DNA from: Agrocybe praecox
Lineage: Eukaryota > Basidiomycota > Agaricomycetes > Agaricales > Agrocybaceae
Assembly (NCBI GenBank): GCA_964017145.1
Contig: OZ024848.1
Location: 260,501 to 324,500, forward strand
Direction: 5' to 3'
DNA: 64,000 nucleotides
Numbering within the stretch: the stretch's first letter is position 1; each line of letters opens with the position of its first letter. Below are positions 1-12,318 of the stretch, piece by piece. The notes beneath the pieces are model-generated. The model did not search any database. It was not told the DNA's origin and saw only the letters and a program-made list of their open reading frames with translations. The position numbers and the translations under genes were made by a program.

Positions 1-1535
1 GTTTGTCGTATCGTGAGTGATTCCTGGACGTTGACCTAAATACATAGACTAACACGATACCAGACTTTTTCTTTTGTCCTTGGTAAAACCTCAGAAATAT
101 GTTCAGGTCTTCCTCAGCCAAGGGGTTGGCATGGGTCTCGGCATCGGGCTTTCATTTATTGCTACACTTAGCATTACGACGCACCACTTTCGACGCCGGA
201 AGGCCCTTGTGACTGGAATTGCTATGAGTGGAAGCTCTATTGGGTCGGCCCTCTTTCCCATAAGTACGACCTTCCTTCTCTTCCTTTTGTTTTGTTTTGA
301 AATTTACCTTAACACGTTATAGTGATCAAGTTTGTCTCGCTCGAAATCCTCTTCACATGTTTTACTACTAAGAGCGAGTGTTCTATCTTAGCAACCTTTT
401 GCCAAAGATAGGATTTGCTCAGACTGTTAGAGCAACAGCTTATATTGTCCTTGGTCTCCAGGTCGGTGGAATCTGTCTGATGAGAACAGCATACCACAGA
501 ACCTCTAGCCACCGACCACCAATCAACATTAAGAGTTTCTTTGTTGATCTTCCGTACATGACTGCTAGCATCGGGTGAGGTTTATTTTCGGTTCCAACCA
601 TCTACTTGGTCTGAGACAGGCTCCGAAGGGCTTTGACTTCACTCTTTGGTTTCTTTTTTCCTTGTACGCACCCTCCGTTGTAGTATATTCACTTGACATT
701 CATTTTCTCCCTCATATGTACTTTGTAACAGTGATATATCTCCAGCTCTTTTCTGTGGTACACGGAATTGACGAGAACCTGGCGTTTTACTCAGTACGTC
801 AACGTCAATTGCTATGGACATAACAGCCCGCTCATTGATCATCCCTCGACCTATAGCTCGCAATTCTGAACGCATCGAGTGCGTTCGGACGAGTGTTCGG
901 TAACTGGCTGGTTGACATTTATGGCGCGTTTACGGTGCTCACTCCATGTACCGCCTTCGCCGCGGCCAGCATATTTGCGGTGTTTGGAGTGTCAGTTGAT
1001 TCACGACCTTTTACAGCGTATTATTCTACTAATTCAAATGTCTACCTCAGGCATAACTCGGCCTCTCTGATAGTCGTTAGCATATTCTACGGAATATTTG
1101 CTGGTGCATGTGCGTAACTTGACTCGTTGACCTTTCTTTAATTCATTGATGTCTTCATTAAAGTTGTCTCTATCTCTATAGCGGCTCTTGCTTCGTTGGC
1201 TCGTCATCCAAGTGAAGTGGGGTTAGTCGAGTTTCCCCTCGTTAGGCCATTACACGATTTCCTGATCTATCGTTTAGGGCTCGAACGGGTTTGGGACTTG
1301 CCTTGGGTAGCTTTGGGACACTGGCCTCGGCCCCATTGCAGGGTGCTCTCTTAACGTCTCAGTTCAAATGGAGCTCGCCTATAATATTTTCTGGTGTATG
1401 TTTGTTTTCCTTCCTTTTCAAGCTATCCGATTTAATTTGACAAATCTCACCTAGGTTATGATGGGTGTAGCCTCCATTTTTTTTGGAGCCAGCAGAGTGC
1501 TACTAGTAAGGGAGCGACATAGCCAGAAGGTTTAA
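1..1535 (+). CDS. MFS monocarboxylate-transporter-like protein, 5' end outside window
   Basis: Membrane transporter of the major facilitator superfamily, most like fungal monocarboxylate permeases. The first dozen bases look like an exon end (donor GTGAGT at about 13). The next exon opens after the CAG at 61-63 and encodes QVFLSQGVGMGLGIGLSF followed by HHFRRRKALVTGIAMSGSS, the hallmark stretch of this family. Further exons encode LQVGGICLMRTAY (about 440-500), LFSVVHGIDENLAFYS (about 750-790), FGRVFGNWLVDIYG (about 880-925) and TGLGLALGSFGTLASAPLQG (about 1280-1350). The last exon ends RERHSQKV and TAA at 1533-1535. Splice sites are mostly readable and no internal stop is needed, so the gene may be intact; the junction near 264-392 is unclear. 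Start codon and N-terminal helices lie to the left. Substrate cannot be told from sequence. Confidence 0.85.
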
Positions 1536-1723
1536 AGTTGCTCTGTACTGCATGTTTTTTGTTGCCTATTTCCACTATATTTGGATGTACGTTGATCGCC
1601 ATTATTCTCTTGCGGACCAATACTCGAAATCCATTACATCGAGAACTACAGCGTGTAAAGAAGTTGTACAATATAAGTAGGTACCGTAATATAACTGCCT
1701 TCCAACTGCCATCTCAAATAGAC

Positions 1724-4236
1724 TCAAAGCTCGTCCTTGGCAGCGGATGAGGCTGGTGTAGGATCCGGGTAGCATTTGTACCTTGGTTCAGAGGCACCCT
1801 TCCAACCGATACAGTGCCAGCAGTCGAGTATGTGATCAGGATCGCTATAAGTACGGGATGAGAAATGGTTACATGTATATAGGAGGCAGACGTACTATTT
1901 GTTCTTGATCTCCAACAGCTTGTTATAGTTGGGTCCCCAGAACGATGTCTTATAGTTGGGCTCGAAGATGTCCGCCTCATTCTGTTAAATATGTTGTATA
2001 GTCCGTCAGCTCACGAATAATTACACGAAACAAACAAGGGAAATGCAATTTACTTGGTACACTGCGGCGTCAGGTGTGCGCTCACGAACGACTGCCCAAA
2101 GTTTGGTCAGTTTCTGGTACTGACTGATGCGATCAGCGGGCGTCGAGTCGAAGTTCCAGTAGTAGCTCATCAAAGACTAAAGTTTCAAGATCGGATTAAA
2201 ACTCATAAATAATACTAAAAAGGGAGCGACTTACGTGCCAAACAGCATTTCTCCAAGCAGGGTTGATCGAAGTTCCACTGTCCTTGACATTGTAGGGAGC
2301 GATAGCCAGAATCTGACTGAAATCGGAGGCCAGCATGCCGTCGATCATAGAGTCAATGAGGCTCTCATCTGCGAAGGATTTATCTGGAATCAGCCGTGAA
2401 GCCATAACTTGAGGGCGGCCAACAGGCTACGCAAGGACCAACATGGTCCACGTTAGAAAGTTCAAGAGATTATGTCAGGAAATTGTGCTTACATCGGCTT
2501 TAGGCGCTATGAACGTCTCAAAAAAATCGGTAAAGGTAGGCATGACGAAGGACGTTGTAGTTCCGTTAACCTTGGCGAAAGCATCATAGATGCTTTGAGA
2601 AGATTTCCGTGCTTCTTCACCACTGAGGCTAGGGTGCAACCAGATACCGTTGGCTCCAGAAGGCTGATCACAAAAGAAATAAGCATAGAGAAGCCTGAAA
2701 AAACGATGAACATACAGTAATAAATCCTCCCCATCCATCAGCGGCCAACGCGACAGCACCTTTTGCGAGCTCCTTTATAAGTGTCCTGCTGCTATCGATT
2801 GACCCATCATACCTTCCGAGGACGCTAACGTAGTAGATGTCAGGTTAATACAATTGACCGGAGAAGATTTTAAATTGGTTTACGCACATTTGGAGAGTGA
2901 CGGCTGGAGAGACAATGTGAGTGGTCTCGAGAACTACTCCGAAGGTTCCTCCACCTCCACCACGAAGAGCAAAGAAAAGATCCGCGTTTTGACATTTGTT
3001 GGCAGTACGGAGGACCCCATCGGGAGTGACGAGCTTGAATTCAAGGACGCGGTCAACAGCGAGACCCATGGATGGAGACAAACCGCTGTGGCCTCCTCCC
3101 TGAATATAGTGGTACCAAAATCAAGACACTTTGTTAGATGAACTGAGACCAAATATGCTGCTTACCATAACCCATCCACCCGACGCACCAACGCTAGGGT
3201 CAGAACCGCCTACGAAAGTGACATTATTTGCCTTTGCAAACGCGAAGACCGGACGAAATTGTTGGCCAGCCTGTATCGCAATTCGTCAATCCAGCAGGAA
3301 CGGTTGCTCCATTTGACTTACACCAATAGTCATAGCTAACTCTGGCTTTGTGCCTGGTGCGCATCCCGAAGGGACAAACTGCTTCTGTAAATAGAGCTAG
3401 ATCATCATTCAGTCAGTACTCGGAGCCTGTGAATAACACCGAATGCCCACATTCTGCAAGTTCTTCATCTACGTATAATTCTATTAATCAGCACATACGG
3501 GCGTGGCGGTGTGCTAAATCTTTCACTCACCCACAGAGCTAATGTTCCTGGACCAGCACTCCTCCCGATGTAATCATGCTATATATACATCCAAAAGAAA
3601 GGTCAGCGAACATGCGCGGTTCGACATATTAGATTATAGACAAGAAACTAACCCCAGAATTTTTGATCACCAACGGGACCTTGGTTTTTTTCGAGAAGGT
3701 TAACGCCTTCACAACATCGTCTACGGTGTTAACCTCGAGCTGGAGTGATGATAAGTACTTTGAGTAAAGAGAGGCGAATCAATACTGCAAACACTCACAA
3801 AAACTGGTGGCACACTTCCTTGGCCGCATTTGTTCGGTGAATCGAACGCTGCTGAGTTGCTAGGATCCGTCCAATCCATTAAGCACTGGTCATTCGTCGC
3901 TTGGCATTGCTCCCAGTGCGTCATTTGGTACGAGCCAAAGTGTTGTGCACGGAACACTGTGCCATATTTTTCAGACTCGACCCGACTTTGAAGAATTAAA
4001 ACTCACCATGGTCTTCATTTCTGGCCTGAAGTTCGGAGCATACAGATGCATTCGTAACAAAGCTAGGACCGCCGGCATTGCTAGGAAAGCAAGGTTGAGA
4101 ATACGGGACTCCAACTTGCAGGCGACCCCCTATGGACGCATTGAAAGTCTGCCAATCACCCTGCGAAACAGATCCTGAAATGAGGCTTAAAAGGCCCCCA
4201 GCAACGTTGGACAGGAAACCCGGCGAGTTCACCATC
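1724..4236 (-). CDS. FAD-dependent oxidase, berberine-bridge-enzyme-like, C-terminal KDEL
   Basis: Flavin oxidase of the PCMH/VAO fold with a C-terminal BBE domain, read on the minus strand through about ten short exons. The start ATG (4234-4236) encodes [20 protein letters not shown], a weak signal-peptide-like segment. The FAD-attachment histidine sits in [16 protein letters not shown] (about 3540-3585). The second attachment site has [17 protein letters not shown], with no cysteine where bicovalent enzymes have one, so single histidyl attachment is inferred. [13 protein letters not shown] follows. The BBE tail has [23 protein letters not shown] and [17 protein letters not shown]. The protein ends SSAAKDEL and TGA at 1724-1726; KDEL is a canonical ER-retrieval signal. 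A tandem paralogue at 6556-9070 lacks it. Substrate unknown. Confidence 0.88.
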
Positions 4237-6555
4237 GTTTTAGCGTATCGTTCGAAGAAAGAGCTGACACAGTAACCCAAGTACTCCCCGTACACGAGCC
4301 TTCCGTGTTTATTTTTACTGCTGTTTCCAACATGTCAGTCGTCACATCAGTTGCTGATTATCGAATATATCCTTGACGTGAACGTGGGGTTTCAACCAGT
4401 TTGTCTCCAGAAATTTCTCCAGAGATCATTATGGTGTTGTTGCATGATCTTCATTGTCTAGTTGCATTCCCTCCCCAAAACCCAACCGACGACAATTATG
4501 TGTAAGTGATTTTTTGACGACAGGGTAAATCGCATCAGCGGCGGAAATACCATAATGATATTTGTTCATATTTGTGTTCAACGACAACCAAATTGAAACC
4601 CGGTTCAACCGTTATTTTTGGAACACTCTTGCCTGTCTGTTTATATGATTATCACCGCACCGCACATCGAGTAGGACAGACTCTGTCCTGTGGGTGTTTG
4701 GGTACGTTTTTCTATTCTTGTTGGTTTGAAGGGCGTACACTCACAATATTCTTGTATCTTATAGGAACACGTCAGATTTTGTTGGGCATGAGTGAACAGA
4801 TCAACGACATAGTCCCTTCCCCTACCGCCGCCGTCATGCACCCTATTTCTAGGGACGTTGTAAACAAAGACGAGAGGATCCCACTGAGACTGCGAGGCTG
4901 CCGCTTAACCAACATTCGAGAATGTGGTTTTGACATTATACTTGGTACTAACGAGTGAAGAAGGATTTAAGTCCAAGACAGACAACATAGGGACGAATAT
5001 AGGCTGAAAGATTCATGGGTCGAAGTCAATATATGCGTTGAAGATCGAACTCGAAATCAAATGCGCGTGTCATCCGGTATGGGGACTCGAATCTGCGGAA
5101 CACATACAAAGTTCAGGATCAGTGGTACCTTTCAAACGGGTCTGCCTTTGCGTTCAACTTAATCTTAACTCATTCTTCCTTTCTTTGCTGGCGTAGCACT
5201 AGCACCAGTCGTCCTCGCACATTGTAGCCACATCATGACTTGGAAGTCAATCCTCTCGTTCCCAACAACATCGAGGTTTTCAGTCAATCACAGGAGTCCA
5301 TCATCAATTCTATCACTCCCAGAGCTAAGGCTTGCTTGCTGGTGGTAGTCTCATCGAGGAGTATGTTATTGGGAAGGAGAGTTGGGCGCCGCTCCATCCT
5401 GTCGCTGGTAGATATGTGAATTTTTGTCGTTCTTACACGCATATGCGAGCCCCGGATGGGGCAGACGGCGGACACAGAGGTTTGGGCGCCTGACCAACTC
5501 TTTGCATAGGAGACTATTACTGATTTCGTTTTATCTGTGATTTTAGTCATTTCTCTCATTACCACGCTCTTCAATTACCGTTTCTCCGGCGAACCTCTAA
5601 ATATGTATTTATCACCTCATCCAGTTAATCTACCCCGGGCTCGTTGCACCCCATGTCGAAGAGAATCTATAAATGAACCGAAGCCCGATTTACTGGTACA
5701 AACATCTGCTACTCAGCGACTCAGTCACGACGCACATATATCTCTCGGGCTCTGAGGTACGTTTTTGAGTCAATATTCGTTTGTTTAACTCACAGCGTAT
5801 TCATTTATAGCATCTCCTCGACGCCCTACCCTATGCTCTACGCAGGAGCTGTTGCTGATGTCATCACGTCATTTTGTTTCTTTTGTTTTTTAGGATTACG
5901 ACTCGACACCGTCATGGAGGGTTAATATATCTGGGGCTCTAGTTCGCAAGGTCTCAAGATTTATCACTCATCATTGATCTTTCAAAAATCATTCCCTGTG
6001 CGCCTCAGACACAGTGAACGCGATTCTTAATGATTTACCTGCCCGCGTGGGATACGTACCAGGTTGTTTGTAACTGCGGATGGATGTAAGGGCGAAATAA
6101 GTTGTACTGGGCCCTGACCGCCTGACCTATCAATGCGATGAGCTCAAGTTTACTTCGACGGCTGGAAAGAAAATATTGATATCCATAGCTGAGCCTTGAA
6201 AAAAATTGAACTCGCGTTACTGTTCTTTCGTACCATGCTGAAATCAAAGTCCCACGGCAGAGGAGTGTCTAGAACATCGATAAGCGCCGTAATCTATAAA
6301 TAGTAGTTCAATACACCAAAGAATGGACGATCTTCAAATTTCTTTTATTACTCTCCTCATTTCGTCATATCTTGTCGAACTTATCTTGTACAAGTCACAA
6401 CTGGTGGTCGTTCGAACTTTTCATGATCTAATATGTATATTAAAATAAAATCACGAGTGGATTGATAAATATCCATCTCGTGTAGACACCATTTCATGTA
6501 TACATACATAATTTTCTCTATATTTCGGACCGTGATCAAATCCGCCTCCCTCATA
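4237..6555. other. Intergenic region between the two FAD oxidases
   Basis: No gene could be supported. The best open frame (4572-4958, +, 128 codons) has a hydrophobic middle and a tail MHPISRDVVNKDERIPLRLRG. The tail resembles endings of short fungal hypothetical proteins and, superficially, the LRLRGG end of ubiquitin, but no splice structure supports it. The rest shows only short non-coding-looking frames. Confidence 0.35.
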
Positions 6556-9070
6556 TCAAATGGATTTGGAAGTCGTGGGATTTGGGTAGCACTTATACCT
6601 TGGGTCGGAGGCTCCTTTCCAGCCGACGCAGTGCCAGCAGTCCAGTATTTGATCGGGGTCGCTATGGATCCAACGTAAGAAAGAAGTATATGTATTCAGA
6701 AAGCAAACGTACTATTTATTCTTGATAGCCAACAACCTGCTATAGTTAGGTCCCCAGAACGATGTGATATAGTTGGGTTCAAAAACATCTGCCTCGTTCT
6801 ATTTGATTTGTACGGCACGTTAGGTCACGAACAAACAAAGGTGTACAGCAAGGCAGAGATGTTACTTACCTGGTATACTGCGGCGTCAGGTGTGCGTTCA
6901 CGGACTACTGCCCAAAGGTTGGTCAGCTTCTGGTACTGGGCAATACGATCAGCGGACGTAGAGTTAAAGTCCCAGAAGTAGCTCATTAGAGACTAAATGA
7001 TACAGTGTTAGGATTCAAGTTGGATCAAGTTTCAGTTGATTTTGGAAATAAAACGACGCACGTGCCAAACAGATGTTCTCCAAGCAGGGTTAATTGAGGT
7101 CCCAGTGTCCTTGATAGTGTAAGGAGCAATAGCCAGAATTTGACTAAAGTCAGAAGCCAGCATCCCGTCGATCATCGAGTCAATGAGGACATCATCTAAG
7201 AAAGATTTATCTGGAATGAGTCGCGAGGCCATGACTTGAGGGCGGCCAACAGGCTTTATTGAGAGAATCATACATTAGAGAATAAAAGAGACCATAGAAC
7301 AGGCGAATTGTGCTTACATCCGCTTTCGGAGCTATGAGCGTCTCGAAAAAGTCGGTAAATGTAGGGATGACGAAGGACGTCGTGGTTCCGTTGACCTTGG
7401 CGAAAGCATCCACGATGCTCTGAGAAGATTTCTGTGCCTGCTCATCGCTGAGGCTGGGGTGCAACCAGGCACCGCTGGCTGCAGAAGGCTGGTCGCGAGA
7501 TGAGTCGATATAAACCCGTATGAACAAAGCCAAGAACATACCGTCACAAAACCTCCCCACCCATCGGCAGCTAAAGCAACCGCGCCCTTTGCGAGCTCTT
7601 TAATGAGCGTTCTACTACTATTAGGAGAGCCATCATACGTTCCAAGGACACTACCGTAGTAAATGTCACGTTAAATGAATTTGATAAGCCATACAGAATT
7701 AAATTCGTTTACGCACACTTGCAGAGTGACAGCGGGAGAGACGATGTGAGTGCTCTCAAGAACAACACCAAATGTTCCTCCACCTCCACCACGGAGAGCA
7801 AAGAAGAGATCCGTGTTTTGGCACTTGTTGGCCGTACGGAGGACCCCGTCAGGTGTGACTATCTTGAATTCGAGGACACGGTCAACACCGAGGCCCATGG
7901 ATGGAGACAAACCGCTGTGACCTCCTCCCTAAAAATGGTAGTACCAAAATCAACATTAATGGATAGAAGAATAGGGTAACTGGTGTCGGAAATGCTGCTT
8001 ACCATGACCCATCCACCAGAAGCACCAACACTAGGATCAGAACCGCCTACGAAGGTGACATTATTGGCCTTCGCAAACGCGAAAATCGGACGCAATTGTT
8101 GACCAGCCTATAGTGATCATAGACGTCAAAATTTGTCTTTAGCGGGAACGTGGTATAACATGCCCCAATAGTAATAGCTAAATCTGCCTTCGTGATCGGT
8201 GGACATCCCGAAGGGACGAACTGCTCATGTAAAAGAAGCTAGATACTTTTCCAATTAGTACCCGGACCCTGTAAGGAACTTAATGATACCCACATCTTGC
8301 AAGTTCTTCATCTGTAATTATATCGTGATCAGCAACAGCGGGCGTGATGGTGTTCCATAAATTTTACTTACCCACAAGGCTAATGCTCCCGGTCCACTAC
8401 TCCTCCCAATGTAGTCATGCTATATATATAAGTAAAAAGTCAGCCAACTGTCACAGTTCAACAGAATGTAAATTAGAAACTAACCCCAGTGTTTTTGATC
8501 ACCAATGGAACCTTGGTTTTCTTCGAGAAGGACAAGGCCTTCACAACATCGTCTGCGGTGTTAACCTCGAACTGCAGTGATGATGCATTGAGTAAAAACA
8601 GCCCAATTAACACTGCGAACACTCACAAAAACTGGTGGCACACTTCCTTGGCTGCATTTGTTCGGTGCAGCAAACGCTGCTGGGTTGCTTGGATCCGTCC
8701 AATCCATTAAGCACTGGTCATTCGTTGCTTGACATTGTTTTCAGTGCGTCATTTGATACGACCCGAAATGTTGTGCGCGGAACACTGAGCCACACTCGTC
8801 AGACGCAACCCAACAAAAGAGTTGACTTTGAAATTTACCATGATCGTCATTTCTGGCTTGGAGTTCAGGACATACAGAAGCATTCGTCACAAGGGTAGGA
8901 CCACCGGCATTGCTTGGAAAGCAAGGTTGAGAATACGGTAGCCCGACTTGCAGACGACCCCCTATGGACGCATTGAAGGTTTGCCAATCACTCTGTGAGC
9001 AAGATCCTGAGATGAGGCCCGTCAAAAGACCTCCAGCGACGTTGGACAGGAAGCCTGGCGAGTTGACCAT
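6556..9070 (-). CDS. FAD-dependent oxidase, berberine-bridge-enzyme-like, paralogue without KDEL
   Basis: Second copy of the oxidase at 1724-4236, same strand and same exon layout. ATG at 9068-9070 gives [20 protein letters not shown]. Key stretches match the first copy: histidyl-FAD motif at about 8385-8435, [20 protein letters not shown] (about 7885-7935), [35 protein letters not shown] and [17 protein letters not shown]. The end differs: [11 protein letters not shown] and TGA at 6556-6558, so no ER-retrieval signal is present. Synonymous and conservative changes are spread along the gene, which points to an older tandem duplication and not a fresh one. No internal stop seen. Likely a secreted or lumenal oxidase; substrate unknown. 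Confidence 0.88.
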
Positions 9071-11984
9071 TGGTATAGTCAAGGTATTTCGTTCTAGGAA
9101 GAAAAGCTCTGACATACCGTAGCTTAACTTATATTGTCCCTACTCGAGTCTTGAAGCTTGAAGCTTGAGACCTTCACCGCTTGACCGGTGCCCGTCTGTA
9201 TTTTTACTACTATTTTCCACCGCGTCAGCCTTCACATCAGCTATTGATGTTTGCGATAATTCCGAGCGTGTAAGATATGGCTTGGTGGTCTTGCACGATC
9301 CTCAAGATCAAGCTGTTCTCCATTCCTGCACGGTGTTGCCTGACAGTAAAGTGATGGTTCATGCCAAATACCAATAACTTGCATGTATTTTTTTTGCCGT
9401 ATTTCGGCAATAATCGATCAAAACCCGCAGTGTTAATTTGGACTACACGGGCACCCCTAGGCCATGGCCATCGATCTTCCACCAGTCATTTTGTGCCCGT
9501 CAGACCCCTCAAAGCCCTTCTATGTATAGTCTACCTAAATGTACACAGTTCTTCTTTCCATAAACAGGATATTCAATTTGAAAATAATTGATGTATTAAT
9601 TATAATATCCGTGAACTATGGAACTGCCGCATTGTTTTAATATATTTTGTCTGCTCTGAACTTGTGCCAAAATGTCGGGGCCATGTTAAGGCAACACCGC
9701 AATGAGACCAGACTTTCTGTAACAGAAAATGTCACCTAAATACTCGCCATGAACCTCATAATTCAAGAATTTCAAGGTCCCTCGAAATAGTAGCTATCAA
9801 TTGCTGAGATCGTCACGACCTTCACAATATGATCGGGCGACAGGACCAGCGAGCCAGGCACACGGTGATGCTACACATAGACACTGCATGTCATGCGATT
9901 CAGTATGTCCTAATCGACTTTCATACAGTCTTACACTTGCGCTTGGTGTCTTTCTTTAAGTCGACCGAAGCATGCCGTCTTGGACCAGTAGAGCGCCCAA
10001 ATGGCCGGGTGAGCTGCACGTACTATCCAATTTATATTGACAAAATAGGCCTTATTCTCTCAGTCTGCTATCATCTGCCTTTCGATCTTCTGTTGATGAA
10101 AATAATCAACAACGCGATTCCAGACAAGCCCGCTTGAATCAAACATTGAATAAACTAAATCAAATTCAAATCAAATTCAAATTGTCTTTAAACTGTCGTC
10201 TTTTCTCTCCAAAGAAAGAGCATCCCTAAGTCCATAACTATTAGGCATTGATATTTCCGGGGAAGACCGAGAATTTCTGAGCTCGAGAGTGGATAGCGAC
10301 TCGGAGTTGCCATGCAAGGGAAACTGTACGTTGGTACTCCCTACCGATTTGATCGAGTGACGTGAGTTAAATCTGGGGCGAGAAGAGTCAATGAAATTTA
10401 GAAGCTGTATACATCTTGAGCGTACGTTGCCAGCATAGAGTCCGTGTATGCTGGAATTAGTTAAGATAATTTGCATATTAAAGCATGTAAGGGATAAATC
10501 GACGACGTACAGCTCCCAACGACATGGAAAATAGCCAGAAATATCAAGTTGTTGACCTGCGTCCTTGCCTGAACATGAGTAGTGGGCAGCTTTTCAGAGA
10601 GGAAATATCGTTTACAAATATCACAACAAGGATATCAAAAATACTGGAACACTTTGGATGTAATTGATTTGTACAGGGGGGTAAATCTCACCTAGTCAGC
10701 AATCCGTTATTGATGGCCTATACTATCAGTCTGTTTATTATAGTGTTCGTGCAGTTATGATAAAGTTGTAGTTTCTGCGAGTATCTCGAGTATCCACGAT
10801 AACACATACCTCTGCATCTCAGAACAGTATTGATGAAGGAAGAAGCACAGACAGGCCAAAATCATAGTGTCAGTGGCAGCTGCAAACGTAAGTGAAGCGT
10901 CTATGATTCGCTAATCTCATATTTCAAAATTGCAATAACTTGGAAATTAACCGGACAGTGTGAAAGGCATACTGTTATTTTGAATAGCTCCCTAGCTGGA
11001 ACCTGTGGACAGACGTTATTTTGTAGTCGCAACGGGAACGCAGTAGTCCATGAAAGAACGTACGCCCTGATCACCAGCGCTAGTCACAAGATGAATGTAA
11101 GCCAGAGCACTATATATTCACTGATAAAGAGTTGACCTTAACGATACTAGCGCTTAAACGACTTTCAGTGTCATCGATTCTGAGCACAAACTTTGATTAT
11201 ACAAGTCTCACCAACATGGGATAATGTTAAAATTGTCTGAGCAATGTGAGAAGAATAAATGACACAATTTAATCACGTACAAGGAACCTGCACCAGGCCG
11301 ATTAGATTAGATCGTGTACAGATGTGTGACCCCGACCCGAATGCAATCCATCGTGCGAGGCTGCTCGACGCGCTTCCGAGCCCAGCTACGCCATCCAGCT
11401 GCATCCTGGATTGCTCCACCGTTCTAATAGTTCCGCGGTTGCTTTGACCTTGGAACGAAGGAGATGACATCATATTAGAGCCTGGGGCCAACTGATGGGT
11501 CTATAATATGACATCATATTATGGTGATGTTTGCCGTTTCCGGCGACAGCGGACGCGTGTCAAACTTGGGGCTACAGTCATAGGTCGCGCGACGACTAAT
11601 CACACCGTACCTTGGCTCATTGACCACACTGTACATTTGATATAGTACCGCACCATACACTACACTCAAAATATATTAGTATACTGTTGTCAATGGGATC
11701 ATTTTAAAAGTTAAGATCCTGTTTGTTGGATCAGGATATGAGTGATACGCCGTATGGGAACAGCAATGAATTATTTTTGGATAACCAGGACTTAATCAAT
11801 TATTATCGAACGTATTACAGCCTAGTGGGCGGCACGGAAAAAAATAACATGCAATGATCAACGTAGTATACATCATGAAATAAATTTTGGAGTGCCACAG
11901 GCATGTTGATTTACTATCGGGTTAGAGAGAATAACATCAATTCTATGATATCCCATGGAATTTAGGGACTCCTGTGTGTATTGA
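9071..11984. other. Gene-poor intergenic region
   Basis: No complete gene is supported. A 99-codon minus-strand frame at 10177-10476 (GLYAGNVRSRCIQLLNFIDS...) looks faintly like the leucine-rich part of fungal F-box proteins and could be a remnant. A short dispersed repeat lies at 11298-11425. Two copies of ATGACATCATATTA (about 11464 and 11508) sit 45 bp apart. The remainder is AT-rich with short random frames. Confidence 0.4.
11298..11425. repeat. Dispersed repeat A, copy 1
   Basis: It shares GATTAGATTAGATC and then a nearly identical block (GCGAGGCTGCTCGACGCGCT, TTCCGAG, GCCATCCAGCTGCAT, TTGCTCCAC) with 24190-24358. Read on the minus strand both blocks give VEQSRMQLDG-(V/I)-AGLGSASSSLA, so the repeat may be a fragment of a coding element. 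One copy is outside and one inside the giant inverted-repeat element. Confidence 0.6.
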
Positions 11985-12300
11985 GCGGCGTCTGACAGGG
12001 TTCCGGTCGAGATTGTGTTGATAGAGACAGGATACACAGCTATTCATAAATTCTTGTCGTAAGAAACATAGTACTCACGTGTCTCTCCTGTACTATCTAA
12101 CAGGCCTGGGGATGATCTGTGTGTATCGGGTACTGTCCGACAGTGTTGTACTCAAGATACAGTCGGTAGGGACAGGACATACAGCTATTTTAATATCTTG
12201 TCGAAAGCAACACAGTATCCACGTGTCACTCCTGTACAATCCAACAGGCTTGGGGAGATATGTGCGTATCCGGTACTGTACAAGCATACAAAACAAGCGA
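11985..12300 (+). repeat. Two diverged units of a 144-bp tandem repeat, outside the left arm
   Basis: Units begin at AGGCCTGGGG (12102) and AGGCTTGGGG (12246), a period of 144 bp, preceded by a partial unit. Each holds a GTACTGT..GACAGTGTT palindrome, a TCGGTAGGGACAGGA stretch, an AATATCTTGTCG stretch and a CACGTGTC..TCCTGTAC..TCCAAC stretch. The same unit recurs inside both long arms and at 27.74-28.02 and 31.98-32.45 kb. Confidence 0.75.
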
Positions 12301-12318
12301 ATTTCAAAAAATCCCATT

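Noticed and set aside
4572..4958. Small protein with ubiquitin-like LRLRG tail
   Set aside because: No ubiquitin fold upstream, no splice support, and a hydrophobic middle; resemblance is limited to a few residues.
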